DNA of 64,000 nt from the NCBI GenBank assembly GCA_948567375.1, contig OX419755.1, forward strand, positions 81,486,218 to 81,550,217, read 5' to 3'. Numbering within the stretch: position 1 is the first letter of the stretch; every line of letters begins with the position of its first letter. Below, piece after piece: positions 1-10,808 of this stretch. A program made the position numbers and the translations under genes. The DNA comes from Lunularia cruciata (taxonomy: Eukaryota > Streptophyta > Marchantiopsida > Lunulariales > Lunulariaceae). The notes under the pieces are model-generated. The model was not told the origin of the DNA. It saw nothing but the letters and a program-made list of their open reading frames with translations, and made no database searches.

Positions 1-1706
1 TTTCAGTAACCAGCATCGTACTTCTGGCGCTTAAAGTTCAGGTTGATGAGGCTTCCCGAAAGAGCTCCGTCAGGCAGGCAAACCTCTCCCTCCTTTCCAC
101 TACTAGAGTAGTCCATTGGATAGGAGAGACTGCAGACTCTTCAATTGAGGGATGTCCAATTTAGACGCGGCTGTCGTAGCCTATTGACATCGGAGGACAT
201 ACTCAAGAAGTTAGTAAGAAGTACATGCTTTTACAAAATAGCAGAAAACGAATCGAAAGGAAATTGAGAAGGCCCTGGGAGATTATGCTTCCTTACACCA
301 GCGAGGCTGATGAGGATGTCAAGATGTTTTTGGAGCCTCGGAAGTACGCCGTATAGGATAGATACTCAATCAACGCAATGCCATTCCAACTGCATTGCGC
401 AAATTCTAATGACGTGGTTATAAGATAAGCGGGTTGATTATCTGCTCTTGATATGTCCTGAATGAAAGAGCAGAAAAAGGCTCCTACGCTTGATTACGCC
501 ATCACGCATTGGCTACTTGTGACACGCCCTCTTCACATCGTTCTTGTTATCCCACTTTGCGTCGCGTTTCTCTTGCTTGGCATCTTCATGCTCCACCGCC
601 GTAAGGTGTCCTCCCTCCTACATGTGTCCGAATGCTTTGCTTTGCACGGCTAGTAGACTAAAGCACTTCACCGAGATAAAAATCTACACCTCCTTAAGTG
701 GACGGACATACAATCCCTCTAAACATGTCCTAAACATGTTTAGAATTAATGGATTAGTCCTCCGCTCGTGTGTACTCCTCGACCACCACCATGGGCCATG
801 ATTCTCATCTAACCATATTCACTTCGAATTGATTCCACATTTTCTTGTGGTCGGGTTGCTTGGCAAACTATAAACCTAAATTGTAGTGGAGATTTAAGAT
901 TTTCTAATTTCACATGTTTTAGTGGTGGGGTTGCTTGGAAACCATAAACATAAAGTCGAAATTATTTTGTTTATTTTTAATTCTAATGGTGAATCAACAT
1001 TTTCCAACAAAAATCGTGGATGCAACCTGAAATAAAAATTTGCATTTTTGGATTAACATATACTCGAAGGTTGAACATCAAAGGTTTGATAAAAATTTGC
1101 ATTTTTGGATTAACATATACTCGAAGGTTGAACATCAAAGGTTTGAGACATAGAACTGACAAGTGACGCCTCCGCGTGTCAGCCCAACCTGGCCCGCTGC
1201 AACAGGCTTAGGGTGCTCTTGGAATATAAACATCATTGCTCTGTTGCAAAGAATGATGATCGAACTTCCAGTTTACGTACTACTGAGCACCGAGGTTTAG
1301 GCCCCAACGTCTCTACGGGATTGTAGCCCGACTAACCGCCCCTTCCTCGGGAGGCACAAGTGTTTCTCAACATGCGCTTAGCATTTTTGGGTACCGCCGA
1401 AGAGCTCCCTCGTCGTAATAACCATGTATCTAAATCAGAGGCTCGTTCAAGGAACTCTTCACTGAAGTTAATGCGGACTACATCAGTTCCTCAACGAACT
1501 AACTTATTTCTGCATTCGCATATGATTCAATCATATTATGCACCACCTTCGCTCATAACCCAAAGGAAGGAGTTCTACAACTTCGGACATGACATTTATG
1601 AGCAAAACAGGTGTGAATGATTGAGAAGAATTCTTCCATATTTGGTCTCGGGAGGGAAGCGTCGGTTCTAAATTGAGCTAAACACGCAACTCAATATGTC
1701 ACAAGA
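1..1706. other. Intergenic stretch, no gene recognised
   Basis: No open frame here resembles a known family; the longest ones have no protein-like composition. The only structure seen is the 57-bp tandem repeat listed separately. The stretch is moderately AT-rich. Confidence 0.5.
1032..1145. repeat. 57-bp direct tandem duplication
   Basis: Two copies of a 57-bp unit (1032-1088 and 1089-1145) follow each other with no mismatch that I can see, each starting ataaaaatttgc and ending aaggtttg. The lack of divergence suggests a recent slippage or unequal-exchange event. No coding role is apparent. Confidence 0.9.
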
Positions 1707-1980
1707 GAAAAAAGGCGACCGCGTAGGAAAAATGAAGGATGGGAAGACCCCATCAAGCCGTACAAGGGAGAGACAAAAAAGGTAACATGGGGCTAAGCCC
1801 CAATAGAGTCTGTATGAGAAATCTGCCCTACCGCACCTAAGATATCCGAGCTATGCAAGTTGTACGGTCTACACACAACTGGAGCATCCGAAGAAACATC
1901 ACCTAATGTGATTGCTCTCCTATGGATTGCACCAGCCACTGCCCTCTGTAGAGCAATGGACACACGCTGTCTAAAGTAAG

Positions 1981-2508
1981 CTACAAAGTATGAGAGTGAG
2001 AGTGGTACCCCTGACGCCTAACATGATAAGCTCTCGCGCACTCCTTGACAAATGTGTCAAATGCCGTGTCCATCGCTCCATATAACTCCAAGGCTAGAGG
2101 AACAAAGAGGTGACCTCGCTGCATGCCCCTATACTTGGAGACCTTGCGACCTGCAGCTGCACTCGCCGCCCATCCAGGGGGATGGGTAATCACTCCCTCC
2201 AAAACTGTATCTCGCGTAGGGTCTGTGACCACGACATCCGCTACTGTCACCCGATCATCTCAGACCAAGTATAAGTCTGCCCTGACACGTGTCATCTGCA
2301 ACGCATACGAACGCTCCCTCCAAGTCAAGTATCTACTCTCTCGTGCCATAGCAAACACTATGTCTCTAATGGCATCATGGGTAGCTATCCTCTGTCCTCC
2401 AAAAGGACACCGTGTCATGTGGACCGCCGCTGCATCTAGTGTAGAACCACACTCACAAGTGAGTAGTGAAGATGCAGATGGGTGGACCAAACCTAGGCAA
2501 AACCTCAT
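1981..2508 (-). pseudogene. CCHC knuckle plus restriction-like endonuclease of the non-LTR element
   Basis: Read from 2508 downwards, this frame shows CECG, then H and C spaced as a CCHC knuckle (ending near HMTRCPFGG), a conserved THD segment, then RADLYLV, VADVVVTDP and KVSKYRG. These fit the PD-(D/E)xK core of restriction-like endonucleases: the arginine/aspartate strand, the catalytic Asp and the downstream Lys. A single in-frame TGA at 2260-2262 splits the domain; on this strand it is most simply a TGG (Trp) to TGA change. The family use is first-strand nicking of the genomic target; this copy is broken. Confidence 0.8.
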
Positions 2509-2619
2509 CGCTGTAGAGAAAGTAGCCGGTGCGAGTCGAAAAGCCCTAATGCATGGTCGAGCTAGGATCCACGAGCCTGCACCCTTGCCGGAGCAAGAGC
2601 GTAGACGTGCTCTAGTAGC

Positions 2620-2937
2620 CTAAGGAATGGACGAGTCAACTAAGAGAGAATGTAGCGTATGCTCACACTGTCGCTCCATCAAAGAAGACTGTAGACCTCT
2701 AGTCCAATCTGACGATAGTGAAGAAAACGGTGGAAAACCCTCTTGTGCTCGTGGGGATAGACTATCTCTTGTCTGCCGCAATAACACCTGGAGAGAAAAG
2801 GATCCTCCCTCCACCTCTGTCACATAAGTCTCCAAAACCGGCCTATCAGCAACCACAAAACGAGAGGCAAGTAGGGGTGCCAAGAGAGCCCAACTACCCA
2901 AAAACGCTATAGGTGCCACCTCCTCCATAGAAAGCAA
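2620..2937 (-). pseudogene. Linker between RT thumb and C-terminal domains of the non-LTR element
   Basis: This 105-residue open segment is in line with the RT segment upstream and ends in a stop at 2620. It contains SMEEVAPIAFLGSW and a region of mixed charge, and no catalytic motif. Its position between RT and the CCHC/endonuclease part fits the thumb-to-linker region of R2-type elements. On its own it would not be recognisable as a gene. Confidence 0.6.
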
Positions 2938-2970
2938 GCCAACCCCACCACATGAGATCGGTAGAGCCGT

Positions 2971-4291
2971 CTATCTACGTGCCAAATCCCCTGTCACACA
3001 CTCAAAAGTCCCTGGTCCAATAATATCACCAAAGACTCCCATAATCCTCCTACCAAATGCTCTCAGACGTGATAGGAAGGACGGTGAGGAGTGAACTGTA
3101 CGGATGAGGTAGGATGGTCGACGAGCAATATTGGAAGAGAGTATACCAAATGCCACCTGCGGATCTCCTAGTAATGGAAGGTCATCCACATGGAGAACAT
3201 CCTCTGCAAGGGCAGGGTCCAAGAAGTGTGTGACAAAATCCTCCGATCCTACTGGCACTCCAAGAACACGAAGTCCCTCTGTGGATGTGATACACTCCTC
3301 TGGAAGCTCAAGGTAGGGAGGGATACCTAAAGGGGACCATGCCCTACACTTTGACACCTTGACTCTCAAGCCTACTAGATGTAGCTTGGTAGTCAAGTAG
3401 TCAAAGGCCTGCCTAATCTGATCTACAGGGCCTACGATGTGTGTATCATCTGCCAAGGAGGGAAATACACAACCTGGCATGGCCAAAGTAGTAGACAGGA
3501 GAGCTCTAAAATGAGCCATGGCAAATAAGGACCCCCCCCAAAGGATCTCCCTGACGTGTACCAACAGCTGACTCCAAGACGGTGACTCCCTCCTGTGAAC
3601 CACCATGCTGGTAGTAAAGGGAAGCAAGAGAGCCATAAAAAGACCGCACAAAAGGAATAAGACTCGCCAAGGATCCACTAGCCTCCCTAAGCTCTCTAAA
3701 GATGAATGCACGTGAGACGCTATTAAAAGCGTTCTCAACATCCACCTGTAGGACGACCCACTCCGGATAGATATCTAGGAGTGCTCTAATGCCTAAAGAT
3801 ATAGCCTCACATCCTCCAGGTGTAGCTACTCCAAACTGATGTGGACTAAGGTGCTGTCGAAAGTAAGAACGATGCTGAAGGACAATGGTACGACTGACCA
3901 GACGCAAAAAGATCTCTCCAATAGCAATCGGTCTAATGCCTCCCGTGTCCTTCTCGATCGCGAGAAGTCAACTAGCACCTAAGACCCGACTAACAAACAT
4001 AGGAATATCTCCTCTCGCTAATGTTGCAGCCACCTGAAACAACTCGGTAGAACCACTAGAAGGATCATCTGCCTGGAAGCAATCTCTAAGGTGCTCATAA
4101 ACCATCCCTGACAAGCCTCCTGAGGAAAGGCGAGGAGCAGTGCACAATGCTTGTGCAAATAGCGACCTATCAAGACATAAAGGCTGCTCAGGCTGATAAT
4201 CTAAGACCTCTAGTGGTAGTCCCTCTACTGCTATAGGATGCAATGAGCGTAGGGAAGAGATGGTCCCATCAATAGGACTCGCTATAGACAA
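2971..4291 (-). pseudogene. Reverse transcriptase region of the non-LTR element (broken)
   Basis: Three overlapping open segments on the minus strand (3968-4291, 3506-3907 and 2971-3741) together give the RT fingers, palm and thumb. Visible motifs are GMVYEHLRDCF in the fingers, QVDVENAFNSVSR for motif A (about 3720-3760), GTRQGDPLGG for motif B (about 3540-3570), LADD for the catalytic motif C (about 3445) and a KVSKC block after it. At least two frameshifts, near 3520 and 3950, break the frame. The catalytic box reads LADD instead of the more common FADD or YADD. The segment runs straight into the linker at 2620-2937 and the endonuclease, supporting one original polyprotein. Confidence 0.85.
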
Positions 4292-4959
4292 AGGGTGTAG
4301 TGCTCATGCTGCTCTACTAAACTCTCCCGCCTGACCCAATGTCCTACATCGTTGTAATCGAGTGGAATCTGTGGTATCCTGTGGCGATGTCGGTCTCCTA
4401 AATCGTGTAGCCCTAACAGACTCCTCTTGAAGGGCTGCCCAATCCCCTGCTCGGAATCGACAAAATCTAGCCACCACCTCTCTATGCCCCGCACGTCCCC
4501 CTCTAGCATAACGAAAACACCATCGAGGGAGTAGGAGGAATAGGAACCACGCTAACTCGTCCAAGGGATCACGTGCCAAACGATCCAGTGGTAGGCAAAA
4601 AGCCTGTCTAGCCTCATCATGGAGTGTGCGGGGTAGCCTATGGAATAGACGTGGACATGGAAAACTAGTCTCAAATAACCCCAAAATGCAACCCGCCTGA
4701 GAAGCTAACCACTCCCACGACTCGATCGGTATCCCTGGAACGATCAACGAAGGTATAGAAGAAGCGTGCGTAATCCCGAGTGTCACTGCTGTCGATGTGG
4801 TCGCTCGTCTCACGTGAGCATCCCAAGTGGTCCAATCATAGTCCTTGTGCATCCTTCCCACATGGGTCTTACCTCTTGCGAGGTAAAGCGTCGGTGACAC
4901 ACCGGGCATGGTGTATCCCGACCCGCTCTAAGCGACCCCACATGGGAAGGTGTAGCCAT

Positions 4960-6660
4960 GGCTAGCACAAGAATAGTGATAGTAACACATGATACTCATC
5001 TCCATATCTCCCCATATCTGCAAAACCACAACCCCTCACATCCCAACTCACATAAGAAAACAATCTCTCCAAACCCTAAAATCTATAAACTCTCATAACT
5101 TTCAATTTCCATCTCCAAAATTTTCAAATTAAATTCCCATGGAATTTAATCATGAAAACCCAGAGATTAGAAATGAAAATTCACAACCCATCACTCTCAA
5201 TGTATAATGATCACTCTCGACCCTAAAAAAACTAAAAAACTTCATAACTTTCTACTCCATTCTCCATAGTCTTCAATCTAGGTGCCAATGGAACCGAAAT
5301 TGAAAAACGAAGAGAACAGTCTATTCACTCGAAGGCTACATGCTAGAGAGCACTCAGAATTTATCAAAATTGTCTCACGTCTCCCCCTCTCCTCTCCCGT
5401 CTCCACACTCTCCCGCAGCCCCTCCCGAGTCACAAGAAGACAACTACCTCTTTTCGGTATTTGACATTTGTTCACACCTGAGAGTTGGTCTTGCAATGCA
5501 AGTTAACTCAGGCAAACCTTTGCAGCAACATCACATGCAGATAAAAAACAACAGCAACAACAAAGTGCGAACAGAAAGGTTGACTTGCACAGATTTTCAA
5601 GTCTTGGTAACTCCCACCATCCCTCATCTACTCCTGGACTCAAAAGTATTCAGATATTCTCAAACGAAGTATGGATACTTTCTTCCACACTTTTTCGAAC
5701 CCAACAACTCGCTGACGATGAAACGCAGTCTTGGTTTAGTACAAGCCCCAAAATCACTAAAAGCAAACCTTTTAACAACTAAAAGTAAACGGTGATCGTT
5801 CACATCCATGTCCCCATGATGCGGTATTTAGATCTGATGGAGAGAAAGAAATAGCCTGTAAGAACCTCTCATAGCAAAGTAATTGATCAGTCCGATGGGC
5901 ATTAATAGTAAGCAGAAGAGAGTGGAATATACAAGAAATATTAGATTGATTAAAATTTATAGGTGATTCTATACTTGACAAAGTGCCTAGATCTAAGATA
6001 AATATTAGTATCTCGTACCCTTAAATGTTGGTTAATTTGCATATACCACACAATTAAAGAGAAATACTGTTAATTATCCGACAGCCTCAAATATAGACTT
6101 GATTTGACGTAGCAAACCTCCAAGTTAACAAAAAGACTTAAATCGACCTCCTTGAAAACTTGACAGGCCATGTTAGTACTTTGTGGAAGAGGATTTCATA
6201 GCATAATAATTTAAAATACAAGATTATCTGCTACCAACACGAACTCACCGTATCAACTAGTACTCATGGATGCATAGTCATCCCAAATGGCATTTTGAGG
6301 TCGATTATACTCTTTTGCCAACTTGAGAGTCAGTTAAATCTTTCACTGAACTTCCCGATTTGAATAGTGTTAGGGCCAGACCGCACCACCCTTTATCCTT
6401 GACACGGTGGAAGATAATGGTTCCGTTTCAAGTAGTATCATCGTGCATATTTTATAGATTTTTGTAACTTGAACTTTTCTTATAGAATTGTCTGTTATTC
6501 TTTGTAGTATCAATTAAATAAATGTTTAATCCATAATGTATCCTGTTAGAAGTAAATAACATACAAGGACACGCGAGGGACACCGAGGTATGATCTTCCA
6601 TAAGAGCGTTTATGAATGCACTTAACCCTACATACATACGGATACGAAGGCTTAGATACT
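4960..6660. other. Intergenic stretch, no gene recognised
   Basis: The stretch lies between the 5' end of the non-LTR element and a truncated copy of it. Several short open frames overlap at 5280-5800 on both strands, but none resembles a family and their composition follows local base bias. Any 5' UTR of the retroelement would lie just right of 4960; I cannot define its boundary. Confidence 0.45.
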
Positions 6661-7280
6661 GGGAAAGGGCGAGTGTGTAGAACACATGAAAGATGGAAGA
6701 CCCCATCAAGCCGTACAAGGAAGAGACAAGAACGTAAAATAGAGCTAGGCTCTGATAGTATCAATATAAGAAATCTGTTACTGGGAAAGGGCTGACTGTG
6801 TAGAACACATGAAAGATGGAAGACCCCATCAAGCCGGACAAGGAAGAGACAAAAATGTAAAATGGAGCTAGGGTCTTATAGTATCAATATAAGATCTGTT
6901 GTAGTGCATCTAAGAGATCCGAGCTATGTAAGTAGTAAGGTATATCAATTACTACTAGAGCATTTGAAGAAATATCACCTAGTATAATTGCTCTCTTACA
7001 TATTGCACCACCCAATGCTATTTGTAGAGCAATTGACACATGTTGTCTAAAGTATGTTATAAAGTAGGAGAGAGAGATACGCTTTACGTCTAATGTGATA
7101 AACTCTCGTGCACTCCCCGAAAAATATATCAAATGTTGTATCCATTACTCCATATAACTCCAATGCTAATGCTAGAGGAACAAAGAGGTGACTTTGCTAC
7201 ATACCTCTCTACTTAGAGACCTTACGTGCTACTATTCCGCTCACCGCCCATCTAAGGGATAAGTAGGCACTCCCTCCAAA
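6661..7280 (-). mobile_element. 5'-truncated copy of the non-LTR element with duplicated 3' tail
   Basis: The stretch 6783-7280 aligns by eye with 1711-2205 of the larger element: the tail, the ATCC-GAGCTATG block, the CATATAACTCCAA block and CACTCCCTCCAAA at the right end. The copy is strongly enriched in C-to-T and G-to-A changes. The first about 120 bp, containing the conserved tail (GACCCCATCAAGCCG), is present twice, at 6661-6782 and 6783-6900, as a direct repeat of 122-bp period. Being 5'-truncated with an intact 3' tail fits incomplete target-primed reverse transcription. Confidence 0.8.
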
Positions 7281-8540
7281 TTAGATAATGAGGGTGAAGC
7301 AACAACCTTGGATATTTTAAAGGCTCTCATTTATTATTATTGTCTTATAGTTTAAATAATATGAAGCTATTTAGAAAATTTTCTTTTGCTTTTAGACATA
7401 AGTAAACATTCTGTTCTTTTAATCTTGGAATTATCTTTTGTTTCATTTAAAACCTATATATATCACCCATGAAAACCCTTTTTCTAATAATAATTTACAC
7501 TTAACATGAAATAGTTGTCTTGTTTTATTGATAACTTTCCATTTAGTTGAATAGATGCCTTTGCCTGAACTTTCCAAAAAAGCAAGAGATAAAGCAAGTG
7601 CTTAGGCCAAAAGATGTAGACACTCCTTGAGTATGCAAGGAGCAAGGTGGAAGGTTTATCCATAGTTGTGGGTAAACCTTGAACCAAAAGATGGAGATAT
7701 TCCTTGAGTAGACATATAATAAGACATTAAGCTCACTTGGTGGAGGTTCTTTCATTTTGTAAATGATGGTATGAAGCTTAGCATTCTTTGGAATATAGAG
7801 ATTAGTGAGTTGGGCATTGATAGTATTATGGAGAATGTGTGAATGCAAGGCTGTACAATTTTATTCAATATATGATCATCAAGCAATTAGATTTTAATTG
7901 AATTTCAAATCTTAGAGTGTGTCCAAGCTGGAAGGAGGATTTGTCTTTGACCAAGAGCTAATGTAGTTTAATTTGTGATCTGCCAAGATCATGATAAGTT
8001 TTTATTCTTCTCTATCTTTTTGTTCTTTTTGATTTCAATACTTTCTTCTTTTTGGTAATTTTGGTGTATTTAATTAATTCATTCCTTAAATATTTTTGCA
8101 AATAGATTCCAAGAACAAAGACATATTCTATTAGGTGTATAAAGGAAATGAAGAAAGAAGTTGTGTAACAAGAAGCACCTAAGAAGCACAAGCACAAGCC
8201 AAAGATATCTTTGGTAAAGATCTTACCAATGGAGTTATTGTATCATATTGAAAGAGCAAAGATCATATTGGACACCAAGGAGAAAGGTAAGATGTTGAAA
8301 CTACCTTTCCATGATTGGACTTTGGCTACCACAATGCTTATGGTGGCAATAATGCACTAAAATTAGCTAGTAGTCAATGATAATATTCATGACTTAGTAG
8401 AAATGAAGAATGAGCACGTTACTCTAACTATAACGAATATACCTTATAGGTATAACTTGAAGGACTTCATGAAAAAAGACCAATGGGCATCCATAAAAAA
8501 TAATATTTTTACAAGATTTAAAGAAGTATGTGGAGAAGAC
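7281..8540. other. AT-rich intergenic stretch, no gene recognised
   Basis: No conserved coding motif was found. The sequence from about 8220 leads into the integrase remnant and may belong to the same decayed gypsy element, but it carries too many stops to assign domains. Confidence 0.4.
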
Positions 8541-8775
8541 TTCTATTGTACCAATATACAACAATTTGTTGTCAGATGTATGGTTTGTGACCAAGTTAAA
8601 GCATCATTTAATGTTCCTACACCACCCATTACCCATTATGTGATTGGGTTACAGTTGGGGTTTGGACTTTGTTGGACCTTTACCATTGACTGAGAGACAT
8701 CATTGATATGTTTTGGTTATGGTAGAGCACTTCTCTTAGTGGATTGAGTTGGTGGCACTTCTTGACAAGTCATGC
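8541..8775 (+). mobile_element. Ty3/gypsy integrase fragment
   Basis: The DNA matches the integrase region of the larger gypsy element at about 33810-34040, including the CMVCDQVKASFN segment (second half of the HHCC zinc-binding module), the GLCWTFTID region before the first catalytic Asp, and the GLSWW segment that corresponds to KWIELV after a frame change. Frameshifts and a TGA at 8691 end the open frame. Only this portion of an element is recognisable here, so it is a truncated, dead remnant of the same or a closely related family. Confidence 0.7.
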
Positions 8776-10565
8776 TTTTGAAATGCCTCATCATTCACTT
8801 CATAAGAAGGTGAATAAAGTGAAGAGCTTGTTGCCTAAGCATTCAAGTCATATAGAAGGTGAATAAAGTGAAAGAATGCAAGTTCCTTGTCAAATCAAGA
8901 ATGCCATGTCTCTTTATGTACTATACAAGTACTTGTGAATTTTTATAATTGGAGTTGTTTAGTGCCTTGTGTATATGATCCTTGGTATCTACAACAAACT
9001 CTTGGAAGTAATATCTTGATGGAACTTTGGAGTGGTGTAACATTGACAAGAACCAAATAAGGTACATACTAAGATAAACTCTTTGGACAAAGTACTCTTT
9101 AGAAGACCATGTTCCTTAAAAAACATATGCCTTTGTGCAAACCACCACTTTAATGTCAAGAACAAAATTGCATCTTCAAACTAAATAATCATTCTCAGGA
9201 TTTGAATGATTTTATTTTATATGATTTTGAATTTTCTTTTACTTTTTTTGTAATACTTTTGTAGGATGACATTACATTAATTTTGTTCTCAAGAGTTAAA
9301 CATACAATAGTAAAGAACTATCTTGTAACATTTTCAGTTTATATCCATTCATGTTTAAACCATCTCCTTGTGAAATCAACCTATTTCTTTTTGAAATACT
9401 ATAATTCAATCACCCATAAATACATTACACATGAATATTATTAAAATAGTATTTCTTATTAAATATAGAAGTTGAAGAATATCAACTTTTGGTCTATTTT
9501 GGTAATTATGTTTTATTCCTGATATAAAGATGCCTGCATCATTCTGAGGTTGGTTAGATTATAAAAAATAAAATAAAAACTTATAATTAACTATAATTTA
9601 AATTTCAAGTTTGATCCAAAGTTAGACATACAACTTAAATAGGATTGGAACCGGATTGGAAGTGATGATTTGTTGGTATAGTACTCCTAAACCTATAATT
9701 ATTATGATTGGAATATCAATCTAGTTACATCAGGTTTGAAGTACAAATCTTAAGCATTTTATGCGTTGATCATCTCCATCTTCATTCAAGTCAATTATGC
9801 TCAAGTGCATGTAGTTAAATAACAAATGTTGGATAGAAAGAGCTTTAAAGTTATAACTAATAATCCATACCTCTCAATATAACATTTTGCAAATCGTACT
9901 TTCTTGTTCAACTCTAGCTAATTAAAATAGATATGACTCTATCTTTCATTATAGTTTTTTCTCGGTCCTTACTTGGTTACGTATCTATTTCTTTATGTGT
10001 TGTCCAATATGTCTTGAATATCTAGTTACACAAATATCCAAATAATATAAATTGATAAAGGGAAGTTCAAAAAGAGAAAACTTTACCTAGTAAGACTTAG
10101 ACTTCCCATCCAGATTCTGACGAATGGGATGAACTATGATTGTCCCTGCATCTTTTGTTCAAAGAATCAGGTTGATAAACAAGAATTCCCTTCCCACTTC
10201 CCACTACACATTTACGTGTTTGGCCTACTAACCTCGAGCATTTCAGATGAGCCGATTCCCCTTGAAGTAAGTTCCACAGATTCAAGTGCAACTGTAGATT
10301 AGTCTGCTCGAGATTCAAGCTTCTTGATAGGATAATGTGTTTGATTCTCGGGGAAGCGCAAAGAATAGTTCCCCTAGTTCCTGAATTGGAATTGAGGCGT
10401 AGATAGACATGGAATTGAGGACTGATCCCCGCCTTCCAAAGATTGGTTTAGAATGGGAATCCCATCACAGATGCACAGCATAACCTCTAATATCGGACGG
10501 GAGAAGCCTCTACAGCACCACTCTCAATGATGAATGTCGCAAGGCACGCAGCCCACATCAGTAAT
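8776..10565. other. AT-rich intergenic stretch, no gene recognised
   Basis: No conserved family or repeat copy is recognisable. The open frame at 10097-10318 (minus) has no motif I know and is not called. Confidence 0.4.
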
Positions 10566-10808
10566 CTATATTCTGATATACTCGACTCCATAATAAGACT
10601 CTAAAGTGAGACCTTCTCCCCCTACTGTTACATCAGTTTGACCTTTCGGGTGGTGAGATCTCCTCTCATTCAAAGGAATGGCGGATTCTCCAGGGAAAAC
10701 CATTGTGTCCCACCCATATTCCATATTTTGTGTCAAAGGCCTCTGATAAGCGTCAGTAGGCCCTAGTGGGTCTCGCCGATGCTTAAACCTCATGTCCGTC
10801 ATCTGCAC
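10566..10808 (-). CDS. Candidate exon or short ORF, unassigned
   Basis: The minus-strand frame reads from an ATG at 10802 (MTDMRFKHRRDPLGPT...) to a TAG at 10566. It is preceded by ATTGTGCAG, a good acceptor, so it may be an internal or last exon. The peptide is rich in R, P, G, Y and W, with blocks such as NMEYGWD and HHPKGQTDV. It looks more protein-like than the frames around it. Short tyrosine/tryptophan-rich proteins of this kind occur among axonemal microtubule inner proteins, and plants with motile sperm keep those genes. That link is only an impression; I cannot name a family. It could also be chance. Confidence 0.3.
   Translation of the reverse strand: MQMTDMRFKHRRDPLGPTDAYQRPLTQNMEYGWDTMVFPGESAIPLNERRSHHPKGQTDVTVGGEGLTLESYYGVEYIRI

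Larger units (their letters stand above)
1711..4959 (-). mobile_element. Decayed non-LTR retrotransposon with restriction-like endonuclease (R2/NeSL-like)
   Basis: A single long coding region is read from about 4959 down to about 1980, broken by frameshifts and stops, followed by a 3' tail ending near 1711. Domains in order: an N-terminal C2H2 finger (CPVCHRRF near 4895-4910, then HVGRMH after a one-base frameshift near 4875); a reverse transcriptase with QVDVENAFNSVSR, GTRQGDPLGG and LADD; a CECG...H...C knuckle near 2400-2460; and a restriction-like endonuclease block with ADL, ADVVV and KVSKY. No apurinic-type endonuclease precedes the RT. Known of the family: this order is that of R2/NeSL-type elements, which insert by target-primed reverse transcription. 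ATG at 4959 is the first in-frame start before the finger. The copy is inactive. Confidence 0.85.

Noticed and set aside
2123-2623. 166-codon plus-strand open frame
   Set aside because: It lies opposite the endonuclease and CCHC part of the non-LTR element, whose minus-strand reading has clear domain motifs; the plus frame is a shadow.
5282-5795. Overlapping frames of 60-151 codons on both strands
   Set aside because: No family resemblance and simultaneous openness on both strands.
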